From Paenibacillus ihumii (GTDB lineage: Bacteria > Bacillota > Bacilli > Paenibacillales > Paenibacillaceae): a DNA stretch of 64,000 nucleotides. Shown here piece by piece: positions 17,872-25,981 of the stretch. The DNA is taken from contig NZ_LN884299.1 in NCBI RefSeq assembly GCF_001403875.1, positions 2,728,117 through 2,792,116 on the forward strand. The letters run 5' to 3'. The translations under genes were made by a program, and so were the position numbers. The notes beneath the pieces are model-generated. The model saw only the letters and a program-made list of their open reading frames with translations, was not told where the DNA came from and searched no databases. Each line of letters starts with the position of its first letter. The stretch's first letter is position 1.

Positions 17872-18810
17872 ATGAGAGCCCTACTATTGATGTCCTATTG
17901 CCGCTTGCAGTCGATTGATGATATAAGCCCGTTCTATCAGCATTTATTCCATGGGCGGATTCCCGCTCCCGAGGTGATGGAGGAAGCGGTTAACCGTTAT
18001 TGCAATCTGGCGAAGCCGGACCCGCTCGGCTCCACGACCATCCGTCAAGCAAATGCCCTAAAAAGAAGGCTGGAGCAGCGGCTCGGGGAACAGGTGCCCG
18101 TCTATACGGCCCACAAGCATACCAGCCCGTTTATTCCCGAGGCCATAGAGCAAATTCTCAATGACCGGGTAACGCATTTGTACACGCTGCCGCTATCCCC
18201 GCTCTATTCGAAGACGGGAACCGGAAGCTATCAGCGGGCTGCCGATCGGACTGCCGCCCTGGCCCACGATCAGCAGAAAGCGGATTTAATCATCACGCAT
18301 ATTCCGCCCTGGCATCTTCATGACCGGCTGGTTGCTGCGCTCAGCACGCGGCTGAACGAAGCCATGGCCTGGATCTCCGCGAATAACCGCAGCCGGACGG
18401 TCGTCATTTTTACAGCGCACAGCAAACCAGGCCTCCCCGCGCCCCACCAGGACTATATCACGGCCTTCGGCGAGCTGGCCCAAGCGGTCGCCCGCAAAGC
18501 CGGCTGCTCCCAGTGGAAGCTGGCGTACCGCAGCGGAGGCCCCGCCCCGCAAAAATGGCTTGGCCCCGACGTGCTCGAGGTTATGGAGAGCGCTGCGCGG
18601 GAGGGTGCGGCCGCCATCGTAATTTGCGACCTGCTCTCGATGACCGAGAACATTGAGACTTTGCAGGACTGCAGATTTGACGGATTGGCCAAAGCCCGGG
18701 AACTGGGCCTGGAATTTACGACGACGGAGTTTTTGAATGATGCGGATGATTTTATGACGGCCCTGGAGGAAATCGTACTAGCAGAAATGCAGCGGGAGGC
18801 GCTGCCATAA
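17872..18810 (+). CDS. ferrochelatase-family protein (HemH/CpfC-like)
   Basis: The 312-residue protein aligns along its length with Firmicute ferrochelatase, which inserts Fe2+ into coproporphyrin III or protoporphyrin IX. The two catalytic residues of the B. subtilis enzyme are kept: His183 in FTAHSKP and Glu262 in NIETLQD. The N-terminus (LLLMSYCRL rather than the usual VMAYG) and parts of the porphyrin cleft differ. It starts 31 bases after the binding-protein gene of an iron-type importer, which is unusual for a heme-biosynthesis gene. It may work on imported tetrapyrrole, or serve as an extra ferrochelatase used with iron supply. That link is inferred from gene order only. Confidence 0.85.
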   Translation: MRALLLMSYCRLQSIDDISPFYQHLFHGRIPAPEVMEEAVNRYCNLAKPDPLGSTTIRQANALKRRLEQRLGEQVPVYTAHKHTSPFIPEAIEQILNDRVTHLYTLPLSPLYSKTGTGSYQRAADRTAALAHDQQKADLIITHIPPWHLHDRLVAALSTRLNEAMAWISANNRSRTVVIFTAHSKPGLPAPHQDYITAFGELAQAVARKAGCSQWKLAYRSGGPAPQKWLGPDVLEVMESAAREGAAAIVICDLLSMTENIETLQDCRFDGLAKARELGLEFTTTEFLNDADDFMTALEEIVLAEMQREALP

Positions 18811-18934
18811 GTACAAGCAGCGCTGCGGCGGATTTATCATAAGCCATTTGAAGCCAGCACCCCTCCAATGAATGGAGCGACGGTTCCACGGTCAGCAGCT
18901 GTTCTGCTTGATATCTCGATCTCGATATAAGGAT

Positions 18935-18970
18935 AAGGCCCTGATCCGCATACTACGGTTCAGGGCCCTT
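18935..18970. terminator. bidirectional terminator between convergent genes
   Basis: AAGGCCCTGA pairs with TCAGGGCCCTT (one bulged base) around a 15-base loop, followed by a T-rich tract on the plus strand. It separates the ferrochelatase-like gene from the oppositely oriented SDR gene. Confidence 0.75.
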
Positions 18971-18986
18971 CTTATTGCCATATCTT

Positions 18987-19706
18987 TTATTGAGGATTTG
19001 TCGTCCAAATACCAGCGGATTTCACGAAAACACGCTGCGGCAGCTTCAGCGCAGCCAGCGCCAGCTCCGCGACGTCCTCCGGCTGCATCATCCGGTCTTC
19101 CTCACCGATGCTCAAGCCCGCGTTGACCGCAAGCTCCGTATTGACTGTACTCGGTGTCAGGGCAACTACGCGGATATTGTTCTTCCGCACCTCCTGCATA
19201 ACCGCCTCCGTCAGCCCCATTACAGCAAACTTGGAAGCATTGTAGGCTGAGCCCGTGGCAAAGCCTCTTTCTCCCGCTGTCGAAGCGATATTAATGATAT
19301 TGCCATAATTCTTGGCAATCATCTTGGGGAGCACGGCGCGGGTCATGTAATAGGTGCCCATCAGGTTAACCTGAATGATCCGCTCCCAATCCTTAGGATC
19401 CATTTCCACCAGCTTGCCGAATTTGGCTATGCCGGCATTATTGATAAGGATGTCCACGCCGCCAAGCTCGGATACAAGCGCATCGACGGCCTTCTCTGCC
19501 GCTGTCGGATCGGAAATATCGGCAGATGCGATTGCTGCCTTGATGCCGTACTGTCCCTGCAGCTCTGATTGCAGTGCCTCCAGGTCCGAAGCTGTGCGAG
19601 CGATCAACCCTAAATGAACGCCCTCCTTGGCAAGCGCCTGCGCAATCGCCTTGCCGATGCCTTTGCCCGCGCCCGTAATGATCGCAATCTGATTGTTCAA
19701 GCTCAT
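18987..19706 (-). CDS. short-chain dehydrogenase/reductase, FabG-like
   Basis: The 239-residue classical SDR has the NAD(P)-binding motif TGAGKGIGKA near the N-terminus, NNAG (about residue 87), the catalytic Ser in IASTAG and YNASK. It resembles 3-oxoacyl-ACP reductases, but its substrate is unknown. It lies 106 bases downstream of bioB on the same strand, so it may be co-transcribed; acyl-chain reduction for pimelate supply would fit, but that is speculation. The ATG at 19706 follows AGGAGAG; the 18 codons upstream are not part of the gene. Confidence 0.88.
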   Translation of the reverse strand: MSLNNQIAIITGAGKGIGKAIAQALAKEGVHLGLIARTASDLEALQSELQGQYGIKAAIASADISDPTAAEKAVDALVSELGGVDILINNAGIAKFGKLVEMDPKDWERIIQVNLMGTYYMTRAVLPKMIAKNYGNIINIASTAGERGFATGSAYNASKFAVMGLTEAVMQEVRKNNIRVVALTPSTVNTELAVNAGLSIGEEDRMMQPEDVAELALAALKLPQRVFVKSAGIWTTNPQ

Positions 19707-19812
19707 GATAATCTCTCCTTTTTCTATACTTAGCCAACAAATGTTTATTCGCGATTCCAAGCTCTATTATACCGAACCTTCTTCGCCTATAACAAACTAT
19801 AGAAACCAATGG

Positions 19813-20811
19813 TCAGAGGGCGCATTCCTCAATTTCGAAGCCAAGGTCTTCGATCATTTGATGATCCGCATTGGCCTCTTGCCCTCCGGTTGTCAAGTAA
19901 TCACCGACGAACCAGGAGTTGGCTGCATAAAGAGACATCGGCTGCAAATGTCTTAGGCTGGACTCGCGCCCTCCGGACACGCGGATTTCCTTGGACGGGC
20001 AAATAAAGCGGAATAGCGCCAGCACCTTGAGCGCCTGCATAGGCTTAACCTTCTCCGAGCCTTCCAGCGGAGTTCCCGCTACAGGGATCAGGAAGTTAAC
20101 CGGTATCGAATCGGCGTCTAGCTCCCGCAGCGCATATGCCATTTCAACAATTTCCGCCGGGCTCTCCCCCATGCCGATAATTACCCCGGAGCAGGGCGAC
20201 ATCCCCGAGGCCTTCACCTTTCCGACCGTCTCCACACGCTGCTCGTAGGAATGCGTCGTCGTAATGGCGGAGTAGTTGGCTTTGCTGGTGTTCAGGTTAT
20301 GGTTATAGCGGTGCACCCCTGCCTCCGCAAGCCGTTTGGCCTGTTCATCGCCGAGCAGCCCAAGGCAGGCGCAAATTTTGAGGGGCATCGTGCTGCGGAT
20401 TTCCGTCACGGCCTCAATAACCTGCTCCAGCTCCCGCGGGGTGGGCCCCCTTCCAGAGGCTACGATGCAGTACGTCCCGGCCTTGCGGGCCATCGCCTCA
20501 CGCGCTCCCGCCAGCAATGACTCCTTATCGAGCAAGGAGTATTTCTGTACAGGCGCGCTCGAGACGATCGATTGCGAGCAATAGCCGCAGTCCTCGGGGC
20601 AAAGCCCGCTTTTGGCGTTCATAATCATGTTAAGCTTCACTTTATTGCCGTAGTAGTGGCGGCGAACCTGATACGCAGCCTGCAGGATCGGCAGAATTTG
20701 CCCATCATCCGCCAGCAGCACCGCCAGCCCTTCTTCCATCGTTAGCCGTTCTCCGCACAGCGCTTTATCCGCAAGCTGCTGCCAGTCCATCTTTTCTATC
20801 ACGTTATGCAT
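19813..20811 (-). CDS. bioB: biotin synthase
   Basis: This 332-residue radical-SAM enzyme inserts sulfur into dethiobiotin. The [4Fe-4S] cluster motif CxxxCxxC is read in CPEDCGYC (about 71-78), and the conserved YNHNLNTS and GMGES blocks follow. The length is normal. No other biotin gene lies near it, so this is a solitary bioB, perhaps with the SDR gene downstream. A clear BirA operator stands upstream, so it should be repressed when biotin is plentiful. AAAGGA precedes the ATG; a GTG three codons in is an alternative start. Confidence 0.95.
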   Translation of the reverse strand: MHNVIEKMDWQQLADKALCGERLTMEEGLAVLLADDGQILPILQAAYQVRRHYYGNKVKLNMIMNAKSGLCPEDCGYCSQSIVSSAPVQKYSLLDKESLLAGAREAMARKAGTYCIVASGRGPTPRELEQVIEAVTEIRSTMPLKICACLGLLGDEQAKRLAEAGVHRYNHNLNTSKANYSAITTTHSYEQRVETVGKVKASGMSPCSGVIIGMGESPAEIVEMAYALRELDADSIPVNFLIPVAGTPLEGSEKVKPMQALKVLALFRFICPSKEIRVSGGRESSLRHLQPMSLYAANSWFVGDYLTTGGQEANADHQMIEDLGFEIEECAL

Positions 20812-20864
20812 CCTTTTCTCGTCCTTTCTTGGTAAGTATCCAGACTATTGCTGGACTCCGAATT

Positions 20865-20902
20865 AATTGTTAACCTATAAATATTATATTTGGTTAACAA
20901 TT
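20865..20902 (-). promoter_or_regulatory. BirA operator upstream of bioB
   Basis: AATTGTTAACC and GGTTAACAATT form a perfect 11-base inverted repeat separated by 16 AT-rich bases, matching the Firmicute BirA box (TTGTTAAC, spacer, GTTAACAA). It lies 54 bases upstream of the bioB start, where it would overlap the promoter. Confidence 0.92.
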
Positions 20903-21011
20903 AAACCAAACGAGAACATCTTACCAGAGATGTTTCACGATTGTAAATAGTCCCATGATTTTCTCGGTAAAATGCAACCGCTTCTATATGTCCTCGGATC
21001 TACGCTTCATG

Positions 21012-21422
21012 TCACCCCTCAACCAGGGCATAAAATCTAATATCTCCTTGATCCGTCTCGGCAATGACGATATCGCCGCGCTCCTTGACACCATATATTT
21101 TCGTCCCGACGGGAAGACCGCTGGCAGTTCCATTCGCAAATTCGTCTCCTACCCGGCTATATTTCAATATTTCCAGCACTAGTTCTCCTTTCGTCAGCTC
21201 TAGTTCATCAACCCATTGAATACCAGTTTGATACACAATGTCCTGATACACTATTATGTTAGCACTAGGATCAGATGCAAGGATATCACTCGCCGTAGGA
21301 TTGCCAATCGTCGTCGACTGCTGCGGGGCAGGTCCACTGAATCCACAGCCTGTTATTATGAAGAAAAGAAGGGATATCAAGAGCAGACGAAACGAATTCG
21401 TTAATCGCAAGGCACGGATCAT
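21012..21422 (-). CDS. small lipoprotein, unknown function
   Basis: The 136-residue protein has a signal peptide (LLLISLLFFIITGCG) with a lipobox Cys near residue 26, then a compact domain of about 110 residues rich in short beta-like stretches (IIVYQDIVYQTG, GTKIYGVKERGDIVIAETD). It is probably anchored on the outer face of the membrane. I do not recognise the domain. The ATG at 21422 follows AGGGGA, and it appears to be a single-gene unit. Confidence 0.75.
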   Translation of the reverse strand: MIRALRLTNSFRLLLISLLFFIITGCGFSGPAPQQSTTIGNPTASDILASDPSANIIVYQDIVYQTGIQWVDELELTKGELVLEILKYSRVGDEFANGTASGLPVGTKIYGVKERGDIVIAETDQGDIRFYALVEG

Positions 21423-21565
21423 GATCAATTCCCCTCTTCCGATCGGCATCTATACCAATATGTATATAATAGCTGGTAGTTCATTTTTTCATATAAGCGA
21501 TTCGCCGAGGCGTAAATAGCTTGAATCGATCTTTTAGTATAACCTTTTGGGCTCTCCTTTCACAT

Positions 21566-22009
21566 TCAAGTCATGGTTGCTTTTTTCAAAGCTCTTGTTA
21601 TCCATTTGTTAAGTACAATCATTAGATTAAGATACAAATACGACCCTAAAGCACCTGATAGAATCAAGCTTCTATAGCTCGTAATCTCGCTTCCATTCAT
21701 CAGTCTGACTAAAGCAATGAGCGTAATTGCTCCTGCAATCATATAAACGATGGACATGATCAGATAATGGGCAGGCTTAGGGGAATTCAAGCGCATTTTT
21801 ACCAGCCATTGATCAACTATTAGGGAGACGGGCACAGCTATGAATAAGAATATAACCAAGACGACTATGAACCCCTGCCCCAGCAAGCTTGCAAAGGAAT
21901 AATAATAAATGCCTTCCTGCCGATCTGCTATTGCAGTGTAATTCAATAAGGAAATAACCAGGCTAACAATGAAAGCCGAGGATAAAGCACTAAATATTCT
22001 GCTTACCAT
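21566..22009 (-). CDS. four-helix membrane protein, unknown function
   Basis: This 147-residue protein has four hydrophobic segments (about 9-28, 42-67, 82-106 and 116-137) and a basic C-terminus (KKATMT). No family is recognised. An AAGGGGAATTTTGTC leader sets the ATG at 22009; the open frame continues upstream but reads through the remains of the divergent LuxR-type gene. It ends in its own unit. Confidence 0.7.
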   Translation of the reverse strand: MVSRIFSALSSAFIVSLVISLLNYTAIADRQEGIYYYSFASLLGQGFIVVLVIFLFIAVPVSLIVDQWLVKMRLNSPKPAHYLIMSIVYMIAGAITLIALVRLMNGSEITSYRSLILSGALGSYLYLNLMIVLNKWITRALKKATMT

Positions 22010-22084
22010 GACAAAATTCCCCTTCATGACTATTTTCGCGCTCTTCAAACATATTGGTAGGTTCAACTTTTTTCCATAATTATA

Positions 22085-23068
22085 CTCCGATGCAGCCTTC
22101 GCGAGCTGCTGCCTTTTGATGCGGCCTGCTGCACTACGGTTGACCCGCAGACGCTTCTGTCCACCGGGGCGGTTACGGAGGTGGGCATCGAGGCCATTCA
22201 CGACCGTCTGTTCGAATATGAATATTTGCGTGAGGATTTCAACAAATACGCGCGACTGGCTCAGGAGGAATCCCCTGTTGCGATCTTAAGTGCCGCGACC
22301 AATGGAGAATTGGAACGAAGCAGTCGGTTCCGTGAGATGCTGCAGCCGGCTGGATTCGCAGATGAGATGCGAGCTGCTCTGATCTATGAGGGGAGGTGCT
22401 GGGGGTATTTAACTTTATTTCGCCGGCAATTATTTCTGGATGCGGAGCGGGATGTGCTAGCTGATTTCGTTCCCGTCATCGCATCCAGCTTACGCTCGAC
22501 AAGCCTCTATTTACCGGAAGAAGCCGTGAGCAGAATTGAACAAGGGCCTGGTATACTGGTGCTGTCGGAACAGCTAGATTCGTTCTCAGCCAATGAAGCT
22601 GCCGAGAGTTGGCTAACCCTTCTGCAGCAGTGGGAAAGCATGGATAGCAGGACACTGCCTCGGCCAATCCGGGCGGTCTGTTCCCGCTTGTTGTCCCAGC
22701 CCTCAGGGGAAGCCCGACACTCGGACGAGGCTAAAGTGTCTCTTTGCCTCCCCGATCTGCCCTGTATCACAATTCGCGCAAGCCGTTTGCGCGGGTCAGC
22801 TGCGACTGGAGGAATTGCTGTCCTGTTGGAGCAGGCAACCCCCGCGGAGATGCTGCCCATGATTGCAGATGCCTACGGATTAACGGAGCGCGAGAAAGAA
22901 ATTATCAGCGAGCTTGTAACAGGGGCATCTACGAAGGAACTGGCTCACACCCTAAATATTTCAACCTATACAGTACAGGATCATTTGAAATCGATTTTTG
23001 CCAAAACCGGGGTATCGAGCCGCCGAGAGTTAATCTGGCACTTGTTCTCCCGATTCAGCAACGTCTAA
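22085..23068 (+). pseudogene. 5'-truncated LuxR-type regulator
   Basis: The frame encodes a GAF-like sensory half (LLPFDAACCTTVDP onward) and an intact C-terminal LuxR helix-turn-helix (LTEREKEIISELVTGAST, then TVQDHLKSIFAKTGVSSR). The protein homology begins around 22094 without any ATG, GTG or TTG plus ribosome binding site in front. The only usable start, a GTG at 22181, would remove about 30 conserved residues and lacks a proper site. Upstream sequence belongs to the start of the divergent membrane-protein gene. I read this as a gene that has lost its 5' end and promoter. Its last four bases overlap the convergent GNAT gene. Confidence 0.65.
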
Positions 23069-23529
23069 ATCTTTTTCTCATAAACAACGATTTCTTTATT
23101 ATTCTTCATGGTGAATTTCACCGGCCTCATTCCTTGTCTTTGCCAAAAGCGATGGCCTGGCTCGTTCCCGCTAATAACCCCGAGTCGGAACTTCTCCACC
23201 TGACGTTCCTTCATCATCTCATAGAAGAGGTTTAACGCTTTATAGCCATATCCCTTGGATTGATGCTCTTTTTTAATTTCCAGCAAACTGAGCCAAGTGT
23301 AGCCATCGTTCGGATTCACCATAAGGACTTCCAATATGCCGACGTACTCTTCCTCTTCTTTAATCAAATAGCGTTCTACGCCAAGCTCCAGCGACTCCTT
23401 GATCTCTGCCATGATCTCCTCCATGGAGAGAATTTCTTTATCATTGACTATTAGATTATAAAATGGATCTGAATTGAGTATGTCGGCTTCGATCTCTATC
23501 ATATTTAAGGTCGATTTTTCTAATTTCAT
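23065..23529 (-). CDS. GNAT-family N-acetyltransferase
   Basis: The 154-residue protein has the GNAT acetyl-CoA-binding loop (EIKKEHQSKGYGYKAL, about 92-107), followed by the helix and final strands (FRLGVISGNEPGHRFWQRQGM). The substrate is unknown. A GAGG precedes the ATG. Its 3' end overlaps the convergent LuxR-type remnant by four bases. Confidence 0.85.
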   Translation of the reverse strand: MKLEKSTLNMIEIEADILNSDPFYNLIVNDKEILSMEEIMAEIKESLELGVERYLIKEEEEYVGILEVLMVNPNDGYTWLSLLEIKKEHQSKGYGYKALNLFYEMMKERQVEKFRLGVISGNEPGHRFWQRQGMRPVKFTMKNNKEIVVYEKKI

Positions 23530-23567
23530 ATAAGAATAACCTCATCTCATGTTAGTGTAACTTTTCA

Positions 23568-23693
23568 TTATACTATTTCTTTGAGGTTGAATTCATCTGC
23601 CTCGATAGATAAACATTTGTTGAGACAGTCCTCATAATGATGCAGGATTGAGCTTTTTCCGGTAGCTGTTTTATAAATGGCCTGTTCATTCAT
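23568..23693 (-). pseudogene. 41-residue truncated hydrolase N-terminus after fosB
   Basis: A frame starting inside the last codons of fosB (8-base overlap) encodes 41 residues with the pattern IYKTATGKSSILHHYEDCL. This resembles the first segment of a family of small alpha/beta hydrolases, which normally continue for about 200 more residues. Here it stops after LKEIV. It may be the stump of a deleted hydrolase gene once co-transcribed with fosB, or a coupled small peptide. The family match is by eye only. Confidence 0.4.
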
Positions 23694-24105
23694 AAAATTT
23701 CATATGTCCTTTATTCCTTTTATAATATTCCATTCGGTCGGTTAAGCTGCCCGTATGAAATTCAAACATATGTCCATCCGGATCTCGAAAATAGATGGAC
23801 TTCTTGTCCTTCTCATCTCTTGTTCGTCCAGGAAGAATGTTTACTTGGAGCTGCTTTAATTTAGCCTCAAACGTATTAAATTCAGCCTCATCAATAGTGA
23901 ATGCAATGTGAGTGTACGAATGATTCGAGGCACTTCGGTCTATATCCTCTTGATTGAGAGCGATCCATAAACCGTTCAAATCGAAATAAGCCAGTTTCCT
24001 TCCCTTGACTAATATTTTGGCTCCAAAGACTTCCCTATAAAATTGGATGGATGCATCCAGATCCGATACCGAGAAGCATAAGTGATTTACCGCTTTAATA
24101 TCCAT
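23686..24105 (-). CDS. fosB: FosB-type fosfomycin thiol transferase
   Basis: This 139-residue VOC-fold metalloenzyme opens the epoxide of fosfomycin with bacillithiol (or cysteine), inactivating the drug in the cytoplasm. It matches B. subtilis FosB along its length. The metal ligands are in place: His8 (NHL), His66 (YTHIAF) and Glu115 (FEFHTG). The NILPGRTRDEKDKKSIYF stretch, which includes the substrate-binding arginines, is also conserved. GAGG precedes the ATG. It is chromosomal in context, with no mobile element near it, as is common for intrinsic fosB genes. Confidence 0.92.
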   Translation of the reverse strand: MDIKAVNHLCFSVSDLDASIQFYREVFGAKILVKGRKLAYFDLNGLWIALNQEDIDRSASNHSYTHIAFTIDEAEFNTFEAKLKQLQVNILPGRTRDEKDKKSIYFRDPDGHMFEFHTGSLTDRMEYYKRNKGHMKFYE

Positions 24106-24149
24106 GACGTTACCTCATCCTAACTAAGTTGTAATCTTTACAATGCGCT

Positions 24150-24293
24150 TTATTTCCTGCTTACCGCATCCAGGAGCTCATCCAGCTTCTCCAGCAGCAG
24201 CTTATCGCTTTCCTGCTTTTTCTTCAGTCTCGCATCCACACTAAGAATTCCAAAGAAGATCAACAAGAGCAAAACAATAGTGATAATCGCCAT
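24150..24293 (-). CDS. 47-residue single-helix membrane protein
   Basis: The short gene has AAGGAG eight bases before its ATG. It encodes a hydrophobic N-terminal helix (IITIVLLLLIFFGILSV), then a charged amphipathic segment (RLKKKQESDKLLLEKLDELL) likely to form a cytoplasmic helix. No family is recognised. It lies between fosB and the alarmone synthetase gene, downstream of the latter's terminator, on the same strand. Confidence 0.65.
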   Translation of the reverse strand: MAIITIVLLLLIFFGILSVDARLKKKQESDKLLLEKLDELLDAVSRK

Positions 24294-24354
24294 CTCTATC
24301 AGCTCCTTATATCATATTTGCTGCCCATCTATTTCCCTGATACAAGAATAAAAA

Positions 24355-24394
24355 TGACCCGACTAAAGATAGCTCCTATCTTAAGGTCGGGTCA
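24355..24394 (-). terminator. terminator of the alarmone synthetase gene
   Basis: GACCCGAC pairs with GTCGGGTC and the inner AAGATA with TATCTT around a CTCC-containing loop. On the minus strand the stem is followed by TTTTTATTCTT. It lies 36 bases after the stop codon. Confidence 0.88.
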
Positions 24395-24429
24395 TGAATC
24401 TCAATGAGCTTAATTCTGCTTATTATGAT

Positions 24430-25167
24430 TTATTCCTGTTTGCCTAACACGTCAATCAGTGCACGCGGAAGACTGAATTTCTGATTATTGATAATAATGC
24501 TTGTCAGATCTTCGGTGGAGTGATCCTGCAGATGCTTGATCGTCTGGACTTCATTCATCAGGCGCTCCATTTGGTGATCCAGCTCATCCGCGGTATCTGC
24601 CGCATCCTTCAGCTCCTGCAGCAGCCGCTCCGGGACGGACTGATTATATTTATAGAAAATTTTATGCTCCAGGCTGGCCCAGAAATCCATAGCGATCGTG
24701 CGAATCTGCACCTCAACGCACACCTGCTCCACACGATCAGACATAAATACCGGAACTTCGATAAGCAGGTGCAGGCTTTTATAACCATTCGGCTTAGGAT
24801 TCTTGATGTAGTCCTTGATCTCGAGCACCTTTAAATCATTCTGCTTCTGCAGCATATCGCTCACTCGATATATATCCGATAAAAAAGAGCATGTGATCCG
24901 AATCCCGGCGATATCCTTCACCGTTTCCCGGATCGATTCGAAGGAGAAGTCCGCGCCCTTGCGGTACAGCTTGCTCATGATGCTCTCCGGGGATTTCAGC
25001 CTGGTCTTCGTGTGCTCGATCGGGCAGTAGTCGTGAAGGGATTCGAACTCTTCCTTCAAAATCTCAATTTTTGTCTCCATCTCGTCCAGGGCAAATTTGT
25101 AGGTCAGTAAAAAACGGGTAATCTCGTTGCGCATGATTTTCAATTGCTCGATTTGTCGTTCGCTCAT
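24430..25167 (-). CDS. small alarmone synthetase, RelA/SpoT-type
   Basis: The 245-residue protein consists of a (p)ppGpp synthetase domain with no HD hydrolase or TGS/ACT regions, so it is a small alarmone synthetase like YjbM (RelQ) or YwaC (RelP). The ATP and GTP sites are visible: KSPESIMSKLYRKG, VKDIAGIRITC, NPKPNGYKSLHL and EVQIRTIAMDFWASLEHKIFYKY. It makes the stringent-response nucleotide from ATP and GDP/GTP and is controlled mainly by transcription in relatives. Which of the two classes it belongs to is not certain. The ATG at 25167 follows GGAAGGGA; 15 upstream codons are excluded. Confidence 0.9.
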   Translation of the reverse strand: MSERQIEQLKIMRNEITRFLLTYKFALDEMETKIEILKEEFESLHDYCPIEHTKTRLKSPESIMSKLYRKGADFSFESIRETVKDIAGIRITCSFLSDIYRVSDMLQKQNDLKVLEIKDYIKNPKPNGYKSLHLLIEVPVFMSDRVEQVCVEVQIRTIAMDFWASLEHKIFYKYNQSVPERLLQELKDAADTADELDHQMERLMNEVQTIKHLQDHSTEDLTSIIINNQKFSLPRALIDVLGKQE

Positions 25168-25312
25168 ATGGCTTTCCCTTCCTGCTATATAAGTTGAACT
25201 ATTAAAATGCATCCCATTCTTCTAATCATCTTATATAGTTCACTTCTCCCTTATTATAACGAATTCGTACCCGTGATGCACGAAAGCCGGACAGCAGCCG
25301 CCTAAGGCCGCC

Positions 25313-25981
25313 CTAACGATACCCGGACACCCTGCCGTGGCGCCCTTCATACCATTGGGAGATCCCGATCATGACGCTCAGCCAAAATCCGCTAGCCAGC
25401 AGCGCTCCTGCAATATCGCTTGGATAGTGAACGCCGAGATAAATCCGGCTAATACAGATCATTAGCACCATTACGCAGCTGAAAATGATCAGGAGAATGC
25501 GTCCCCACCTCGGGCGGATATGACGCCATAGGAGAAAGGCTAACGCCCCGTATAACGCGAAGGCCGCCATGGCATGGCCGCTGGGGAAGCTGAAGCCTGT
25601 CTCTTCGACCAAGCGATGCGCAAATGGCCTTTCCCGCTGAAAGCCAAGCTTCAACAGCTTGTTCAGCAATGCCGCTCCGCCCAAAGAGGCTGCGAGAAAC
25701 AGCAGCTCTATCCGATGCTGCAGCGCGAAGAATAGAAGAGCCATGGCCAACAATGCGATAACAATCGTAAACTTCGTTGAGCCAAGGGTGGAGAAGAACA
25801 CCATAATTCCGGTCAAGGGATCTGCCTCAAAGCTCTGAACCCATGCTGCGATATGGAGATCATAGAAATTCAGCGGCTGCCGTACCGCTACAACAGCAAT
25901 CAAGCCAAAACCAATCAATGCCAGAATGCCCCAAACTATGATAAACGGATTAAAACGCCGTTGTCCGCGCAATTGTCTCAT
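25313..25981 (-). CDS. PAP2-family membrane phosphatase
   Basis: This 222-residue, six-helix protein has the three phosphatase motifs: KLGFQRERP, PSGH and SRIYLGVHYPSD. Family members dephosphorylate undecaprenyl pyrophosphate, phosphatidylglycerol phosphate or similar lipids at the outer face of the membrane. Its start overlaps the stop of a SEDS-family gene by four bases (ATGA), so the two are translated together. This favours a role in the lipid-carrier cycle of wall synthesis, though that is inferred. Confidence 0.92.
   Translation of the reverse strand: MRQLRGQRRFNPFIIVWGILALIGFGLIAVVAVRQPLNFYDLHIAAWVQSFEADPLTGIMVFFSTLGSTKFTIVIALLAMALLFFALQHRIELLFLAASLGGAALLNKLLKLGFQRERPFAHRLVEETGFSFPSGHAMAAFALYGALAFLLWRHIRPRWGRILLIIFSCVMVLMICISRIYLGVHYPSDIAGALLASGFWLSVMIGISQWYEGRHGRVSGYR

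Noticed and set aside
18901..18930. Near-palindrome built of ATCTCGAT repeats before the ferrochelatase terminator
   Set aside because: The symmetry is imperfect and the site lies between convergent 3' ends, where an operator has no role.
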